From Streptomyces spiralis (GTDB taxonomy: Bacteria; Actinomycetota; Actinomycetes; Streptomycetales; Streptomycetaceae): 64,000 nucleotides of DNA. The stretch covers positions 13,731 to 77,730 of the forward strand of contig NZ_BNBC01000026.1 in assembly GCF_014654675.1 (NCBI RefSeq). The letters run 5' to 3'. A program made the translations under genes and the position numbers. The notes under the pieces are model-generated. The model was not told the DNA's origin. It searched no databases and was given only the letters and a program-made list of their open reading frames with translations. Positions 48,362 to 57,144 of this stretch are shown piece after piece. Every line of letters begins with the position of its first letter. Positions within the stretch are counted from its first letter, which is position 1.

Positions 48362-49078
48362 CTAGGAAGCAAGTGCGACGAGCCGGCCGACCAGGTCCCC
48401 GAAGGGGCCGTCGGCCGGCTCTTCCTTGAGGACCGGGCCGATCAGGGCGGCCATCTCCTCGTCGTAGGCGGCGCTGACCGATGCCAGCGCGGCGAAGTCG
48501 TGCACGAGCTGGAGCTCCAGTTCGGCGCGCGGGATGCGCCGGCCGTCCAGCCAGATCAGCGCCGTCGACTCGACCAGCGAGATCCACGAGCGGACGACCA
48601 GTTCCAGTCGCGGGGGCGCCTCGGTGACACGCAGGTGCGCGAGAATCTGCTCGTACGCCGCCTGTCGCACGGAGTCGATCAGGGCGTTGGTCGCGGAGAC
48701 GTGGTCCCTTGAGCGGACCCCGTCCGCGGGGACCGCCGGGCCACCGCGCATCAGCGCCGAGAAACCGGGTCCGTGCTCGTCCACGAAGTCGAAGAACCGG
48801 TGCATCACGCGCAGCAGCCGCGCCCCCAGCGGACCCTCGTGCGGTTCCGCGAACCGGGCCGCCAGATCGTCCGACGCCCGCCTCAACGCCGCCTCGTACA
48901 GGCTGAGTTTGCCGGGGAAGTAGTGGTAGACCAGCGGGCGCGATATGCCCGCGGCCGACGCGATCTCGTCGATGGAGACGTCGTCGGGCGAGCGCTGGCT
49001 GAACAGTTCGAGGGCGACGCCGATCAACTGCTGCCGCCGCTCCTCGACTCCCATTCTGCGGCGAACCCCGGTGCTCAT
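48362..49078 (-). CDS. TetR-family regulator
   Basis: 238 residues from ATG (MSTGVRRRMG). HTH DDVSIDEIASAAGISRPLVYHYFPGK at about residues 31-56. The C-terminal domain with ELVVRSWISLVESTALIWLD resembles regulators of lipid metabolism-type TetR proteins. Targets unknown; it is preceded by the terminator of the next upstream gene, so it probably has its own promoter in a short 95-bp interval. Confidence 0.92.
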   Translation of the reverse strand: MSTGVRRRMGVEERRQQLIGVALELFSQRSPDDVSIDEIASAAGISRPLVYHYFPGKLSLYEAALRRASDDLAARFAEPHEGPLGARLLRVMHRFFDFVDEHGPGFSALMRGGPAVPADGVRSRDHVSATNALIDSVRQAAYEQILAHLRVTEAPPRLELVVRSWISLVESTALIWLDGRRIPRAELELQLVHDFAALASVSAAYDEEMAALIGPVLKEEPADGPFGDLVGRLVALAS

Positions 49079-49097
49079 GCGAACACCCTACCGATCG

Positions 49098-49122
49098 GAT
49101 CCGGCCGCGAACCGGCCGGATC
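49098..49122 (-). terminator. Terminator of the sigma-like fusion gene
   Basis: 10-bp stem GATCCGGCCG / CGGCCGGATC with loop CGAAC, 52 bp past the stop of the gene at 49174-51087. Confidence 0.75.
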
Positions 49123-49173
49123 GGTCCCCTGGTTCACAGGCATCCGTCGCAGAACCCTGTGCGTGCTTGTGCC

Positions 49174-51087
49174 TTAACGGAGCACGCCGAGCGTTCGGCC
49201 GTCGGCCAGCGTGCCCTTCAGGTCCGCCCGTGCGCCCTGCCCGGCGCGTACGGCGAGCAGATTGCCCCGGCCGGCGGCGCGCACCCCGCCCGACGCGCTG
49301 ATCGACGTGGTGGCCTTGTCGCCCGCCGCGAGCAGGTACCAGGAGCCCGCCGGTGACTTCCACAGCACACCGGCCAGCACATGCGGGTCGCGGGCACCGC
49401 ACGCGGGCACGTCCTCGGCCTTCGCCGCGACCGCGCCGTACTTCCCGCCCGGCGCACGGAACTGGGCCAGCACCCGGGGATCCGCGCCCCGCCAGGTCTC
49501 GGCCCGCGTGCACACCCACACGGCCGGACCGCTCGCGTCGGGCAGCGGCTGCTCGGCGTACCGCCAGGCGTTGACCGACCGCACGCCCTGCCCGCGCACC
49601 GCGCCCAGCGAGCAGGCGAACGGCGCCCAGGCGGTCAGCGCCGCCGCACCCGACGCCTCGTGCGGGGCGGCCGGACGGCCCGTGGTGAGGTGGGCGGGGA
49701 CCAGTTCGCCCAGGTCGCTCAGGACGTGCGTGCCGCCGTCGCCGGCGAGCTGGAGCACGTTCCACCGGGTGCAGGCAACCGTCTGCTGGGCCGGACTGGC
49801 CAACGGGCCGGTGACGCCGTCCGTCAGACCCAGGTCCACCGGAGCGGCCGTCGACCGCATCAGGTCCCGCCGGGTCGCCTTCGTCACCCAGGGCGCCGTC
49901 AGATAGCGGACGTTGCCGTCGGGGCGGTCCAGGACCACGGCGGACGCCTCCGCGCCGGTGGCGCCGTCGACACGGGCGAAGTCCAGGGCGGCCCCGGCCG
50001 TGGACTGCTTCGGCTCGGCGTAGCGGACGATGCGCAGCCCGTCGTAGAGGATCACCACGTGCGCGTTGTCGACATCGCCGGCGTAGAGCAGCTGCGGCGG
50101 CCCGGCGGGGCCGCCCGAGGCGGTGCCCGGGGTGGCCGAGACATGGACGGACCCGCCGGGCCGGGCCCACACGGCGAGGGCCCGGCGCAACAGCGCCGTG
50201 TCACCGGTCAGGTCACCGCGCGCGGGCCACACGGAGAAGTCCAGGCGGGCCGCGGTCCGCCAGGCGGAGGGCGCCGCCCTGGTCAGCTTGGCCGGGTCGA
50301 GGGCGGCCTCGGCGGACGGGTTCTGGGCGTAGGCGGGCGCGGCTGCGCCGTCCGGGCCCCAGCCGCCGCCGGGCAGCGCGACCAGCGCACCGCACACGGC
50401 GAGCGCCGCCGCGGCGGCGAGCGCGGCCTTGGTGTGCTGCCTGCGCCGCACCAGGTCGGTCGGCCGGGCCTGGAGGGAGCAGGGGTCGAACTCGGGGGAG
50501 TCCAGCAGCGCGTACTGCTCGGGCACCCGCTCGGCCTGGCGCAGCGCTGCCCCAGGGTCGGCCACACCCGCTGCCGACAGCACCTGGCCCACGGCGGCGT
50601 CCGGCAGCCGTTCCAGGCCGCGCAGCACGTAGGCGGCGCGGGCCGGGCCGGACAGCGCCGCGAGCCTCTGGTCCAGAGCCAGTTCGTCGGCGCCGCCCGA
50701 ACGCGGGAACAGCCTCAGCCCCCACACCTGGGGGAGCAGCGGGGGCAGCTGGCCGCGCCGGGGCCACCGACCGCGCCTGCGCGGCCGGTCCGCCTCCAGT
50801 GCCGTCCGCACCACCGCCACCCGCAGGAAGGCATAGCCCGGGTCGGTGTCGCGGCCGCCCGGCTGGGCGGGGATCGCGGACGCGGCGGCCCGGCCGCGGG
50901 GCAGCGCGCGCTGGGTGAGCGAGTGCGCGGTCAGGACACGGCGGTTGCGGCCGAGGCCCGGCGGCAGCACCAGATAGGCGAGCCGGACGAGCCGCGGGTA
51001 GTGCTCGACGAGCGCGGCCTCGGCCTGCTCGACGTCGACGACCGGCTCGGAGGAGGAGGGGCGCGGGGCGACATCCTGTGACTGCAC
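49174..51087 (-). CDS. Degenerate sigma-like domain fused to membrane-anchored extracytoplasmic domain
   Basis: 637 residues from GTG. Residues about 20-50 (AALVEHYPRLVRLAYLVLPP) resemble ECF sigma region 2, and about 143-195 (LAALSGPARAAYVLRGLERL, LRQAERV) resemble region 4. One span at about 217-238 then leads to about 400 residues of probably extracytoplasmic domain with beta-rich character and no enzyme motif. The sigma part lacks a clear region 2.4. It may be a membrane-tethered regulator or a relic; function unknown. The TPR gene lies 49 bp upstream in the same direction. Confidence 0.85.
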   Translation of the reverse strand: MQSQDVAPRPSSSEPVVDVEQAEAALVEHYPRLVRLAYLVLPPGLGRNRRVLTAHSLTQRALPRGRAAASAIPAQPGGRDTDPGYAFLRVAVVRTALEADRPRRRGRWPRRGQLPPLLPQVWGLRLFPRSGGADELALDQRLAALSGPARAAYVLRGLERLPDAAVGQVLSAAGVADPGAALRQAERVPEQYALLDSPEFDPCSLQARPTDLVRRRQHTKAALAAAAALAVCGALVALPGGGWGPDGAAAPAYAQNPSAEAALDPAKLTRAAPSAWRTAARLDFSVWPARGDLTGDTALLRRALAVWARPGGSVHVSATPGTASGGPAGPPQLLYAGDVDNAHVVILYDGLRIVRYAEPKQSTAGAALDFARVDGATGAEASAVVLDRPDGNVRYLTAPWVTKATRRDLMRSTAAPVDLGLTDGVTGPLASPAQQTVACTRWNVLQLAGDGGTHVLSDLGELVPAHLTTGRPAAPHEASGAAALTAWAPFACSLGAVRGQGVRSVNAWRYAEQPLPDASGPAVWVCTRAETWRGADPRVLAQFRAPGGKYGAVAAKAEDVPACGARDPHVLAGVLWKSPAGSWYLLAAGDKATTSISASGGVRAAGRGNLLAVRAGQGARADLKGTLADGRTLGVLR

Positions 51088-51136
51088 GTTCAGCAGAACG
51101 AGCGAATCGTTGAATGGTCACCGCCAGACGAGTGAC

Positions 51137-51637
51137 TCAGCCCTCCGGACTCACCAGCAGACGGGCGTAGTTCGCCATGGAACGCTGGTAACGCGGCAGG
51201 TGGGGCGCGAGGGCGCCCAGGACGAGCGACAGGCCCTCGCGGTCGCGGCCGAGACTGGACAGGCACAGGGCGAGGCAGGCCCGCACCGCGTCGTCCAACT
51301 CGTCCGAGGGGGCGTCCAGTTCGGGCGTGAGCAGCTTGACGCCCTCCTCCGGCTGCCCGGTGTTCCGCAGGGAGCTGGCCAGCTGGATCTTCGTCCGCCG
51401 GCCCCGGTAGCCGTCGAGGCCGCGGGCCAGCGCCTCCCGGTACAGCGGCACGGCCCGGTCCGAGTGTCCGGTGGAGTCCCAGGCGCACGCCTGCTCGAAC
51501 GGGCCGACGGGGCTGTCCGACGGCAGTTCGGCCACGAGCGCGTCGATCACCGCCCGGAACGCGGGCGCCTCGCTCTCGGAGTAGTCGTCGAAACGGGCCC
51601 ATGCGGCGGCCACGCGGTCTTCCCAGTCCTGGTTCAC
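51137..51637 (-). CDS. TPR-repeat protein
   Basis: 166 residues from GTG (VNQDWEDRVA). Three to four tetratricopeptide-like helical pairs (SDRAVPLYREALARGLDG, RTKIQLASSLRNTGQPEEGV, AVRACLALCLSSLGRDREGL). Cytoplasmic scaffold-type protein; partner unknown, possibly linked to the sigma-like fusion gene 49 bp downstream. Confidence 0.88.
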   Translation of the reverse strand: MNQDWEDRVAAAWARFDDYSESEAPAFRAVIDALVAELPSDSPVGPFEQACAWDSTGHSDRAVPLYREALARGLDGYRGRRTKIQLASSLRNTGQPEEGVKLLTPELDAPSDELDDAVRACLALCLSSLGRDREGLSLVLGALAPHLPRYQRSMANYARLLVSPEG

Positions 51638-51791
51638 CGGCCCACCTTCGCACACACGTGCCCCCGCGGCCATGGGATTTGAGTGCTGTGCGCGGCACAG
51701 CCGTATCGAAGGGCGGGGCCCGCGCCGGGGCCCTCCGCGGCATGCTCGGGCTGTGTGCCGCCGCAAGGGACCGCCGGAAGCGGAGGAACAG

Positions 51792-52205
51792 ATGAGGGTG
51801 ACCCGACCGATGCTCGCGGCGGCCGGTGCCGTGGCGGCAGTGGCGCTGGCGGGCTGCGGCTCCGGTGGCGACGCGGCCGCGAAGGTGCCGCCGGTGGCGA
51901 CCGGCAGCCTGGAGAGCCTGGCCGCCGAGGTGAAGTGCAAGCCGGACATCCAGACCGACGCCGACACCATCCGGCAGGCGATCTGCACCACCTCCACCGG
52001 CAGGTTCGTCCTCGCCACCTTCTCCACCGACCGCGGTCAGCGCGAGTGGATCAACGAGGCCAAGGACTACGGCGGCTACTACCTCGTCGGCCGCAAGTGG
52101 GTCGCGGTCGGCGACGACGGCGTGGTCCGGACGCTGCGCGGCACCCTCGGCGGTGACGTGGAGATCGGCACCGACCACCACGCGCACGCCGGCCACGGCG
52201 GCTGA
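51792..52205 (+). CDS. Small lipoprotein
   Basis: 137 residues from ATG (MRVTRPMLAA), with GGAGG 5 bases upstream. Lipobox VALAGC near residue 21. The mature part is about 115 residues with CKPDIQTDADTIRQAIC (two Cys, likely a disulfide) and a His-rich tail HHAHAGHGG that could bind metal. No family recognised. A strong terminator follows. Confidence 0.88.
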   Translation: MRVTRPMLAAAGAVAAVALAGCGSGGDAAAKVPPVATGSLESLAAEVKCKPDIQTDADTIRQAICTTSTGRFVLATFSTDRGQREWINEAKDYGGYYLVGRKWVAVGDDGVVRTLRGTLGGDVEIGTDHHAHAGHGG

Positions 52206-52220
52206 GCCCCGGAACACGCG

Positions 52221-52259
52221 GAAGGCCGGCGGCGGGATCCCCCTCCGCCGCCGGCCTTC
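52221..52259. terminator. Bidirectional terminator between lipoprotein and DUF1996 genes
   Basis: Perfect 15-bp stem GAAGGCCGGCGGCGG / CCGCCGCCGGCCTTC, 9-base loop, between convergent stops. Confidence 0.92.
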
Positions 52260-52291
52260 TCGCCTCTGCTTCCGTCACGGGTGTGCGGTTG

Positions 52292-53878
52292 TCAGCACCT
52301 GCGCCCGGAGTTGATGCAGTTGGCGATCTTGTTCGCCAGGTTGTTGGTCGTGACGCTGATGAAGTCGTCGTGGTCGGTGATCGGCTTGTGCAGCTGCTCC
52401 GGGAAGCCGTCGACCGCGTAGGCGTTCTTCACCGTGCCGTCCGCCTGTGCGACCGGCTGCGGCACGTCGTACACCAGGCGCATCGTGAGCTGTGGGATCG
52501 CCTTGAAGCCGTTCTGGCAGTTGCCGCCCGCGTCGGCGAAGGCCACGTGCGTGCGGTGGTTGGCCGAGTCGATGTTCTGGCCGTCCCAGCAGCTCTGGAA
52601 GGCGAACGTCCGGACCACCTGGCTGCCCTGCGGGCAGATCGGGTACTTGTCCGTCAGCTGGACCTTGTTCTCGAAGCCGGTGCAGCTCCAGTGCGCGTTG
52701 GCGTTCGCGGGGCCGTTGGTGAAGGCCTTGGCGTCGCCGGTGATGATGCGCAGGAACTGCGGCATCGCGACGACCTTGCCGGTCGGGGAGCCGACGTACT
52801 TGATCTGCGCCGACCGCGGCGTCAGGATCTTGCCGACGTTGCCTTCCTTGCCGCCGCCGTCGGCGTTCTGGTCGAAGTCCTGCGAGCCGTCCTGCACGCG
52901 CACCACCGGCCAGTAGTACGCCGACAGGTCGTTCTTGTTCTGGCAGCTGGTGCCGCCCTGCAGGAACGTGTCGTTGCTGGAGAACGCGTTGACCTTCTGG
53001 TTGCCGACGTAGTCGTGCAGGTGGTGCGCGCCGTTGGTCACGCCGGGCGCCACGATCACGTTGTCGGTGTTGTGGTTCTTGTTGGCGTTCACACCGCAGC
53101 GGGTGGTGAAGGTGCCCGTCGAGGCGTTGCCGGTCTTCCGGGGCTTGGCCGGGACGTTGGGCTGGACCTTCGTGATGTCGACGAAGTCGCCCGCGGAGGG
53201 GCCGTTGCCGGCCTGGCCGCCGTTGTTGGCCTGCTGGCCGTTGCCACCGCCCTGCTGGCCGCCCTCGCCGCTTTGGCCGCCGTTCTGGCCGCCCCCGTTC
53301 TGCTGCTGGCCGCCGCCCTGCTGGCCACCGCCGTTCTGCTGCTGGCCGCCGGTGTTCTGGCCGTCGCCGCCCTGCTGGCCGCCGCTGTTCTGCTGGCCGT
53401 TGCCGACGGGGGTGCCGGTACACGCGGTGAGATCGTCCAGGCCGCCGGGGGCACGGCCGCCCGCGCGGTTGATCTCCAGCACGATCCGGTCGACGATCAC
53501 CTTCCGGCGGTCCTTCAGCGGCCCCAGGATGGTGTTCTGGACGAAACTCGCGTCCCTGGCCTGGGCGTCCCGGGTGGTCGCCAGGCGCTGGTACGCCTCG
53601 GTGATCTGGCGGTCGAGGTTGGCCAGCTCGCCGTCGACCTCGCCTCGGGCCTGCCGGGGCACGTCGGAGAGCTTCTGGCCGACGTCCGGGCAGGAGATCG
53701 TCGCGACCTGGGCGCTCGCTGCCTTCGTCCGGTCGCCCCACGCGTCGTTGTGCGACTCGTGCGCGGATGCGTAGAAGTTCGCCCAGATCAGCCCGCCCCC
53801 ACCGAGCGCTAGGGCCGCCGATGCGGCTATGGCCTTGGTGGCCAGCGGCGTGCGGCGTTTTCGTGTGTTGCGTCCCAT
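52292..53878 (-). CDS. Secreted DUF1996 protein with Gln/Gly/Asn-rich linker
   Basis: 528 residues from ATG (MGRNTRKRRT), AGAGGAG upstream. Signal/anchor at 13-34, then a helical segment with QARGEVDGELANLDRQITEA. A low-complexity Q/G/N-rich linker of about 80 residues follows (about 160-240), then a DUF1996 domain (VNANKNHNTDNVIVAPGVTN, AHHLHDYVGNQ, FAFQSCWDGQNIDSANHRTH). DUF1996 proteins are secreted and of unknown, possibly glycan-related, function; many conserved His/Asp/Asn residues suggest binding or catalysis. Confidence 0.92.
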   Translation of the reverse strand: MGRNTRKRRTPLATKAIAASAALALGGGGLIWANFYASAHESHNDAWGDRTKAASAQVATISCPDVGQKLSDVPRQARGEVDGELANLDRQITEAYQRLATTRDAQARDASFVQNTILGPLKDRRKVIVDRIVLEINRAGGRAPGGLDDLTACTGTPVGNGQQNSGGQQGGDGQNTGGQQQNGGGQQGGGQQQNGGGQNGGQSGEGGQQGGGNGQQANNGGQAGNGPSAGDFVDITKVQPNVPAKPRKTGNASTGTFTTRCGVNANKNHNTDNVIVAPGVTNGAHHLHDYVGNQKVNAFSSNDTFLQGGTSCQNKNDLSAYYWPVVRVQDGSQDFDQNADGGGKEGNVGKILTPRSAQIKYVGSPTGKVVAMPQFLRIITGDAKAFTNGPANANAHWSCTGFENKVQLTDKYPICPQGSQVVRTFAFQSCWDGQNIDSANHRTHVAFADAGGNCQNGFKAIPQLTMRLVYDVPQPVAQADGTVKNAYAVDGFPEQLHKPITDHDDFISVTTNNLANKIANCINSGRRC

Positions 53879-54065
53879 GGAACTCCTCTGACTTCCTTGC
53901 GGGGCAGCATCGAGGCGCCCGACAGGAGTGAAGCGGCTCCCTTCCATACGGATGCCGTCGCAGAGGTGTTCAGCCGACGCACGAATTGCTTCCGGTCCCA
54001 CCGGACATCAGCCGCATCAACTGGCCTTTTGCGATGTGGAGTTGTCCTCGACTCGCGCGCGATGG

Positions 54066-55148
54066 TCAGCTGTCGCGGTCGGGAGAGGGGTCGTGCCCGG
54101 GGTCGCGGTCGGGGTCGGGACCGGACAGATCGGACCGCGCCCCGGCCCCCAGGACCTTGGCCTCCACCTCCGGGTCCAGGCCGACCGGGGGCCGGTCCGG
54201 ACGTTGCGGGGCGGAGCCACCGAGCTCCCGCAGCCAGCCCCAGGTGTCGGCGACCGTCTCCGCGACCGGACGGCAGCGCAGGCCCGTCGCCACGGCCCGG
54301 GAGACGTCCGCGCCGTGCAGGGCGTCGTGCGCCTCACTGCCCGGGGGCACCCACACGGGCAGCTGGGTCCATGGCTCGATGCCCGCCGCGAGGACGGCCC
54401 GCGGATCGGTCCAGCGCAGTTCGGCGTCGGCGCCGGTCACCCCTACGCACGCGTCGAGCAGTGAACCCATGGTGGCGTGCCCCTGCGGGCTCATCAGGTT
54501 GTACGGCCCGCTCAGCTCCCGCTCCACCGCCCCGAGGATCCATTCGGAGAGGTCGCGGACGTCGACGTACTGAAGGGGCAGGTCCCGCGGGCCGGGCGCC
54601 AGCACGGGACCGCCCCGGGCGATCCGGTCCAGCCACCAGGGCAGCCGCCCGATGTTCTCGTACGGCCCGAGGATCAGCCCGGAACGCACCAGCAGCGCAC
54701 GGTCGGAGCCGAAGGCGTCGGTCGCCGCCAGCTCGCCGCCCAGCTTGTCGCGGGCGTAGTCCGTTCCGTCCGCGTCCGGGTCGGCGCCCTCGACCAGGGG
54801 GGCCTCCTCGGTGTAACCGGCGGGCGGGGCCCAGGCGTAGACGGAGCAGCTCGACACGTACACGTACCGGCCGGCCCGGTCCCGCAGCAGCCGCGCCGCG
54901 TCCCGGACCGGGCGGGGCGCGGCCGACCAGGTGTCCACGACCGCGTCCCACTCGCCGTCCTCGCCGTCGTGCGCGGCCAGTGCGGCGAGCCCGTCGGGCG
55001 CGGTGCGGTCGCCGATCAGGGACCGCACCCCGGGGACCGGCGTCCGCCGTCCCCGGTTCAGGACCGTCACATCCCAGCCGCGCCCGACCGCCGCCTCGAC
55101 GACGGCCCGTCCCGCGAAGTCCGAACCACCCAGCACCAGAAGTCTCAT
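54066..55148 (-). CDS. NAD(P)-dependent epimerase/reductase (extended SDR-like)
   Basis: 360 residues from ATG (MRLLVLGGSDFAGRAVVEAA). The Rossmann GGSDFAG replaces the classical GxxGxxG. YVYVSSCSVYAW, a YARDK (Tyr-x-x-x-Lys) catalytic pair and LQYVDVRDLSEWI fit the NAD-dependent epimerase/dehydratase family. Substrate unknown. The C-terminal 30 residues are Pro/Asp/Arg-rich. The winged-helix gene lies 64 bp upstream in the same orientation. Confidence 0.9.
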   Translation of the reverse strand: MRLLVLGGSDFAGRAVVEAAVGRGWDVTVLNRGRRTPVPGVRSLIGDRTAPDGLAALAAHDGEDGEWDAVVDTWSAAPRPVRDAARLLRDRAGRYVYVSSCSVYAWAPPAGYTEEAPLVEGADPDADGTDYARDKLGGELAATDAFGSDRALLVRSGLILGPYENIGRLPWWLDRIARGGPVLAPGPRDLPLQYVDVRDLSEWILGAVERELSGPYNLMSPQGHATMGSLLDACVGVTGADAELRWTDPRAVLAAGIEPWTQLPVWVPPGSEAHDALHGADVSRAVATGLRCRPVAETVADTWGWLRELGGSAPQRPDRPPVGLDPEVEAKVLGAGARSDLSGPDPDRDPGHDPSPDRDS

Positions 55149-55212
55149 ACCGGTGACTGTGCCCGGTCCGGCGGCGGGAGGGAACGGGGATCTGCCGTCA
55201 GCAGATGCGATG

Positions 55213-55812
55213 TCAGCGCCCGAGGGGAGGGGCGTACTTGTAGCCGACCCGGCGCACCGTCTGGATCGTCCCGCGGTGCTCGGCACCCAGCTTGCGGCGG
55301 AGCCGGGCGATGTGGACGTCCACGGTGCGGCCGTCGCCCACATGGCCGTAGCCCCAGACGGTGGTGACCAGCTGGTCGCGGGTGTGCACCCGGTGCGGGT
55401 GCGCGACCAGGTGGGCGAGCAGCTCGAACTCCAGGTAGGTGAGGTCGAGTTGCCGGCCCGCGACACCGGCGGTGCGCCGCACGGTGTCGATCCGCACCAG
55501 CGGCTCGGCGCCCGCCTCCGGGGAGGGCTCCGGGTCCGCCTCCGCCGGTTCCGGCACCGCGACCGGCAGGAACGGCGGCTGCTGGTCCGCCGGGACCAGC
55601 ACCAGGTAGCCGACCATCGGCGGCCGGCCGGGCAGGGTGGGCAGGGTGTGCTGCGGGGCGGGCAGCCAGGTGCTGCCCGGCGGCAGGATGTCCGCGACGT
55701 CGGCCACCTCGTCCCGGTCGACGGCGCGCAGCCGGTGCCGGGCGGGGGCGGTGAGCGGGGAGGCAGGGGAGAGGGAACGGGAGGCGGAGGAGAGGGAACG
55801 AGTGGTCGCCAT
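55213..55812 (-). CDS. Orphan OmpR-type winged-helix regulator without receiver domain
   Basis: 199 residues. The C-terminal 95 residues are a Trans_reg_C winged helix (LTYLEFELLAHLVAHPHRVH, RTVDVHIARLRRKLG, IQTVRRVGYKY). The N-terminal half lacks the Asp/Asp/Lys of a receiver and is instead Pro/Glu-rich with a VGYLVLVP strand. Therefore it is not a conventional phosphorylated response regulator. It may control the adjacent epimerase gene. Confidence 0.92.
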   Translation of the reverse strand: MATTRSLSSASRSLSPASPLTAPARHRLRAVDRDEVADVADILPPGSTWLPAPQHTLPTLPGRPPMVGYLVLVPADQQPPFLPVAVPEPAEADPEPSPEAGAEPLVRIDTVRRTAGVAGRQLDLTYLEFELLAHLVAHPHRVHTRDQLVTTVWGYGHVGDGRTVDVHIARLRRKLGAEHRGTIQTVRRVGYKYAPPLGR

Positions 55813-55932
55813 GAGAGGTCAGCTCTTTCGCGCGAGGAGTTCGTCGGGCGGGACGGCGGCCGCGAGTTCGTGGTCGGGCGCGCCGAGGGACGTACGTCGT
55901 TTCGCGCTGGCCGAAGGCCGGGGTGTACGGCT

Positions 55933-56055
55933 TTAGAGGGCCCGCGCGTTCAGCGCGCGGCGACACACCCGGTCGAAGTCGTGATGCTGACGGGAAGGCC
56001 AGAAGGGCTCGAGGTCATGGCGACCTGTCGCGGTGTGCTTCTGGATGCTGGCCAT
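55933..56055 (-). CDS. Small 40-residue hypothetical protein
   Basis: ATG frame encoding MASIQKHTATGRHDLEPFWP then SRQHHDFDRVCRRALNARAL. Codon third positions are mostly G/C and it ends in TAA. GGAG is only 2 bases before the ATG, so initiation is uncertain. Charged with many His/Arg. I think similar short proteins occur in Streptomyces, but I cannot verify it. Confidence 0.5.
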   Translation of the reverse strand: MASIQKHTATGRHDLEPFWPSRQHHDFDRVCRRALNARAL

Positions 56056-56142
56056 GGCTCCATTGAAGCAGACACCGCGCACGGACAGGACCCGTCTCTC
56101 ACTGACTGGACGCTTCCTGACACGAAGTCGGCCCGGCACGGC

Positions 56143-57060
56143 TCAGCCGGTCAGGCGTTTGTGCCAGGTCAGGGGCGTGACGGTGATGGCCCGGCCCGGA
56201 TCGCCGTCCCACTCCGTGGACAGCCCCGCCGCTTCCAGGGCCGTGACGACCTCGCGTCCGACGGCCGCCGTGGTCTCCTCGGAGCCGTCGAACCCGCCGT
56301 AGTGCAGCGTCAGGCCGTGGCCCTCGGCGGCGGCGCGGGTGGACTGGTGGTGGGAGAACACGAAACCCCGGGCACTGTCCGGGTCCGTCACCTCACCGCC
56401 GATCTCCGCCACGCCGCAGCCGCGGCAGCAGGTGAAGTCCTCCCGGGCGACGATGCCGGCCCGCTCCAGCGCGGCGAAGGCCTCCTCCAGGCGGTCGGGG
56501 TCGGTGGGGCCGTCCCAGCTCTCCTGCTCGGTGACCCGCTCCACCCACAGCCGCTCGACGATCTCCGTGGCCTGCGCGGTGGAGACGGTGTCCTCCATCA
56601 GGTAGACGGTCTCCTCGACAAGACGCCGGATGCCCAGATAGCCGTCGGCGAGCATCTCCCGCACATGGCCCTCGGCCCGCGCGGCGACCTCCGGGTCGAG
56701 CGGGGGAACCTCCTCACGCGGCCCCGGCTGTACGGGCTCCCAGTCCACGTCGGCGTCCCAGCCGGGTTCCTGCCGCGCCCAGCCGGTCAGCAGCCGGGCC
56801 ACCCGCTCGGGGTCCGTGAGCTCGGCGCCGAAGAACGCGTCGGCGCCGCGCCGGTGTTCCAGCCGCCAGTCCCCGCCCGCCTCGCGCCACACCTGCGCGA
56901 ACACATGCGGCAGGTCCGGTATGCGCTGCAGCACCAGGAAACGGTCGCCGGCATCCCCGATCCGCAGCACCAGCTCCCGCAACTCGCCGGCCGAAAGGCG
57001 CGTGCGGACACGGTCGTCCTCCGTCCTGACCGTGACGGTCAGGCCCCCGTCGATCTCCAT
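56143..57060 (-). CDS. Hypothetical protein (possibly DUF6891-like)
   Basis: 305 residues from ATG (MEIDGGLTVT). Soluble, acidic. FTCCRGCGVAEIGGE holds three closely spaced cysteines, a possible metal site, followed by FSHHQSTRAAAEGHGLTLHY. I associate this pattern with an uncharacterised actinobacterial family, but the name is from memory and uncertain. It is convergent-in-series with glnII: same strand, just downstream of the glnII terminator. Confidence 0.8.
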   Translation of the reverse strand: MEIDGGLTVTVRTEDDRVRTRLSAGELRELVLRIGDAGDRFLVLQRIPDLPHVFAQVWREAGGDWRLEHRRGADAFFGAELTDPERVARLLTGWARQEPGWDADVDWEPVQPGPREEVPPLDPEVAARAEGHVREMLADGYLGIRRLVEETVYLMEDTVSTAQATEIVERLWVERVTEQESWDGPTDPDRLEEAFAALERAGIVAREDFTCCRGCGVAEIGGEVTDPDSARGFVFSHHQSTRAAAEGHGLTLHYGGFDGSEETTAAVGREVVTALEAAGLSTEWDGDPGRAITVTPLTWHKRLTG

Positions 57061-57090
57061 GCCCCCACTGTGCCACCCGCCACCGACAAC

Positions 57091-57127
57091 GTGAGGGGCG
57101 CCCACCTCGACGGTGGGCGCCCCTCAC
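57091..57127 (-). terminator. Terminator after glnII
   Basis: Perfect 16-bp stem GTGAGGGGCGCCCACC / GGTGGGCGCCCCTCAC with loop TCGAC, 18 bp beyond the glnII stop. Confidence 0.93.
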
Positions 57128-57144
57128 GGAAGACGTGCGGTGGA

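Noticed and set aside
53160..53400. DNA repeat suggestive of a non-coding array
   Set aside because: It encodes the Q/G/N-rich linker in frame within the DUF1996 protein.
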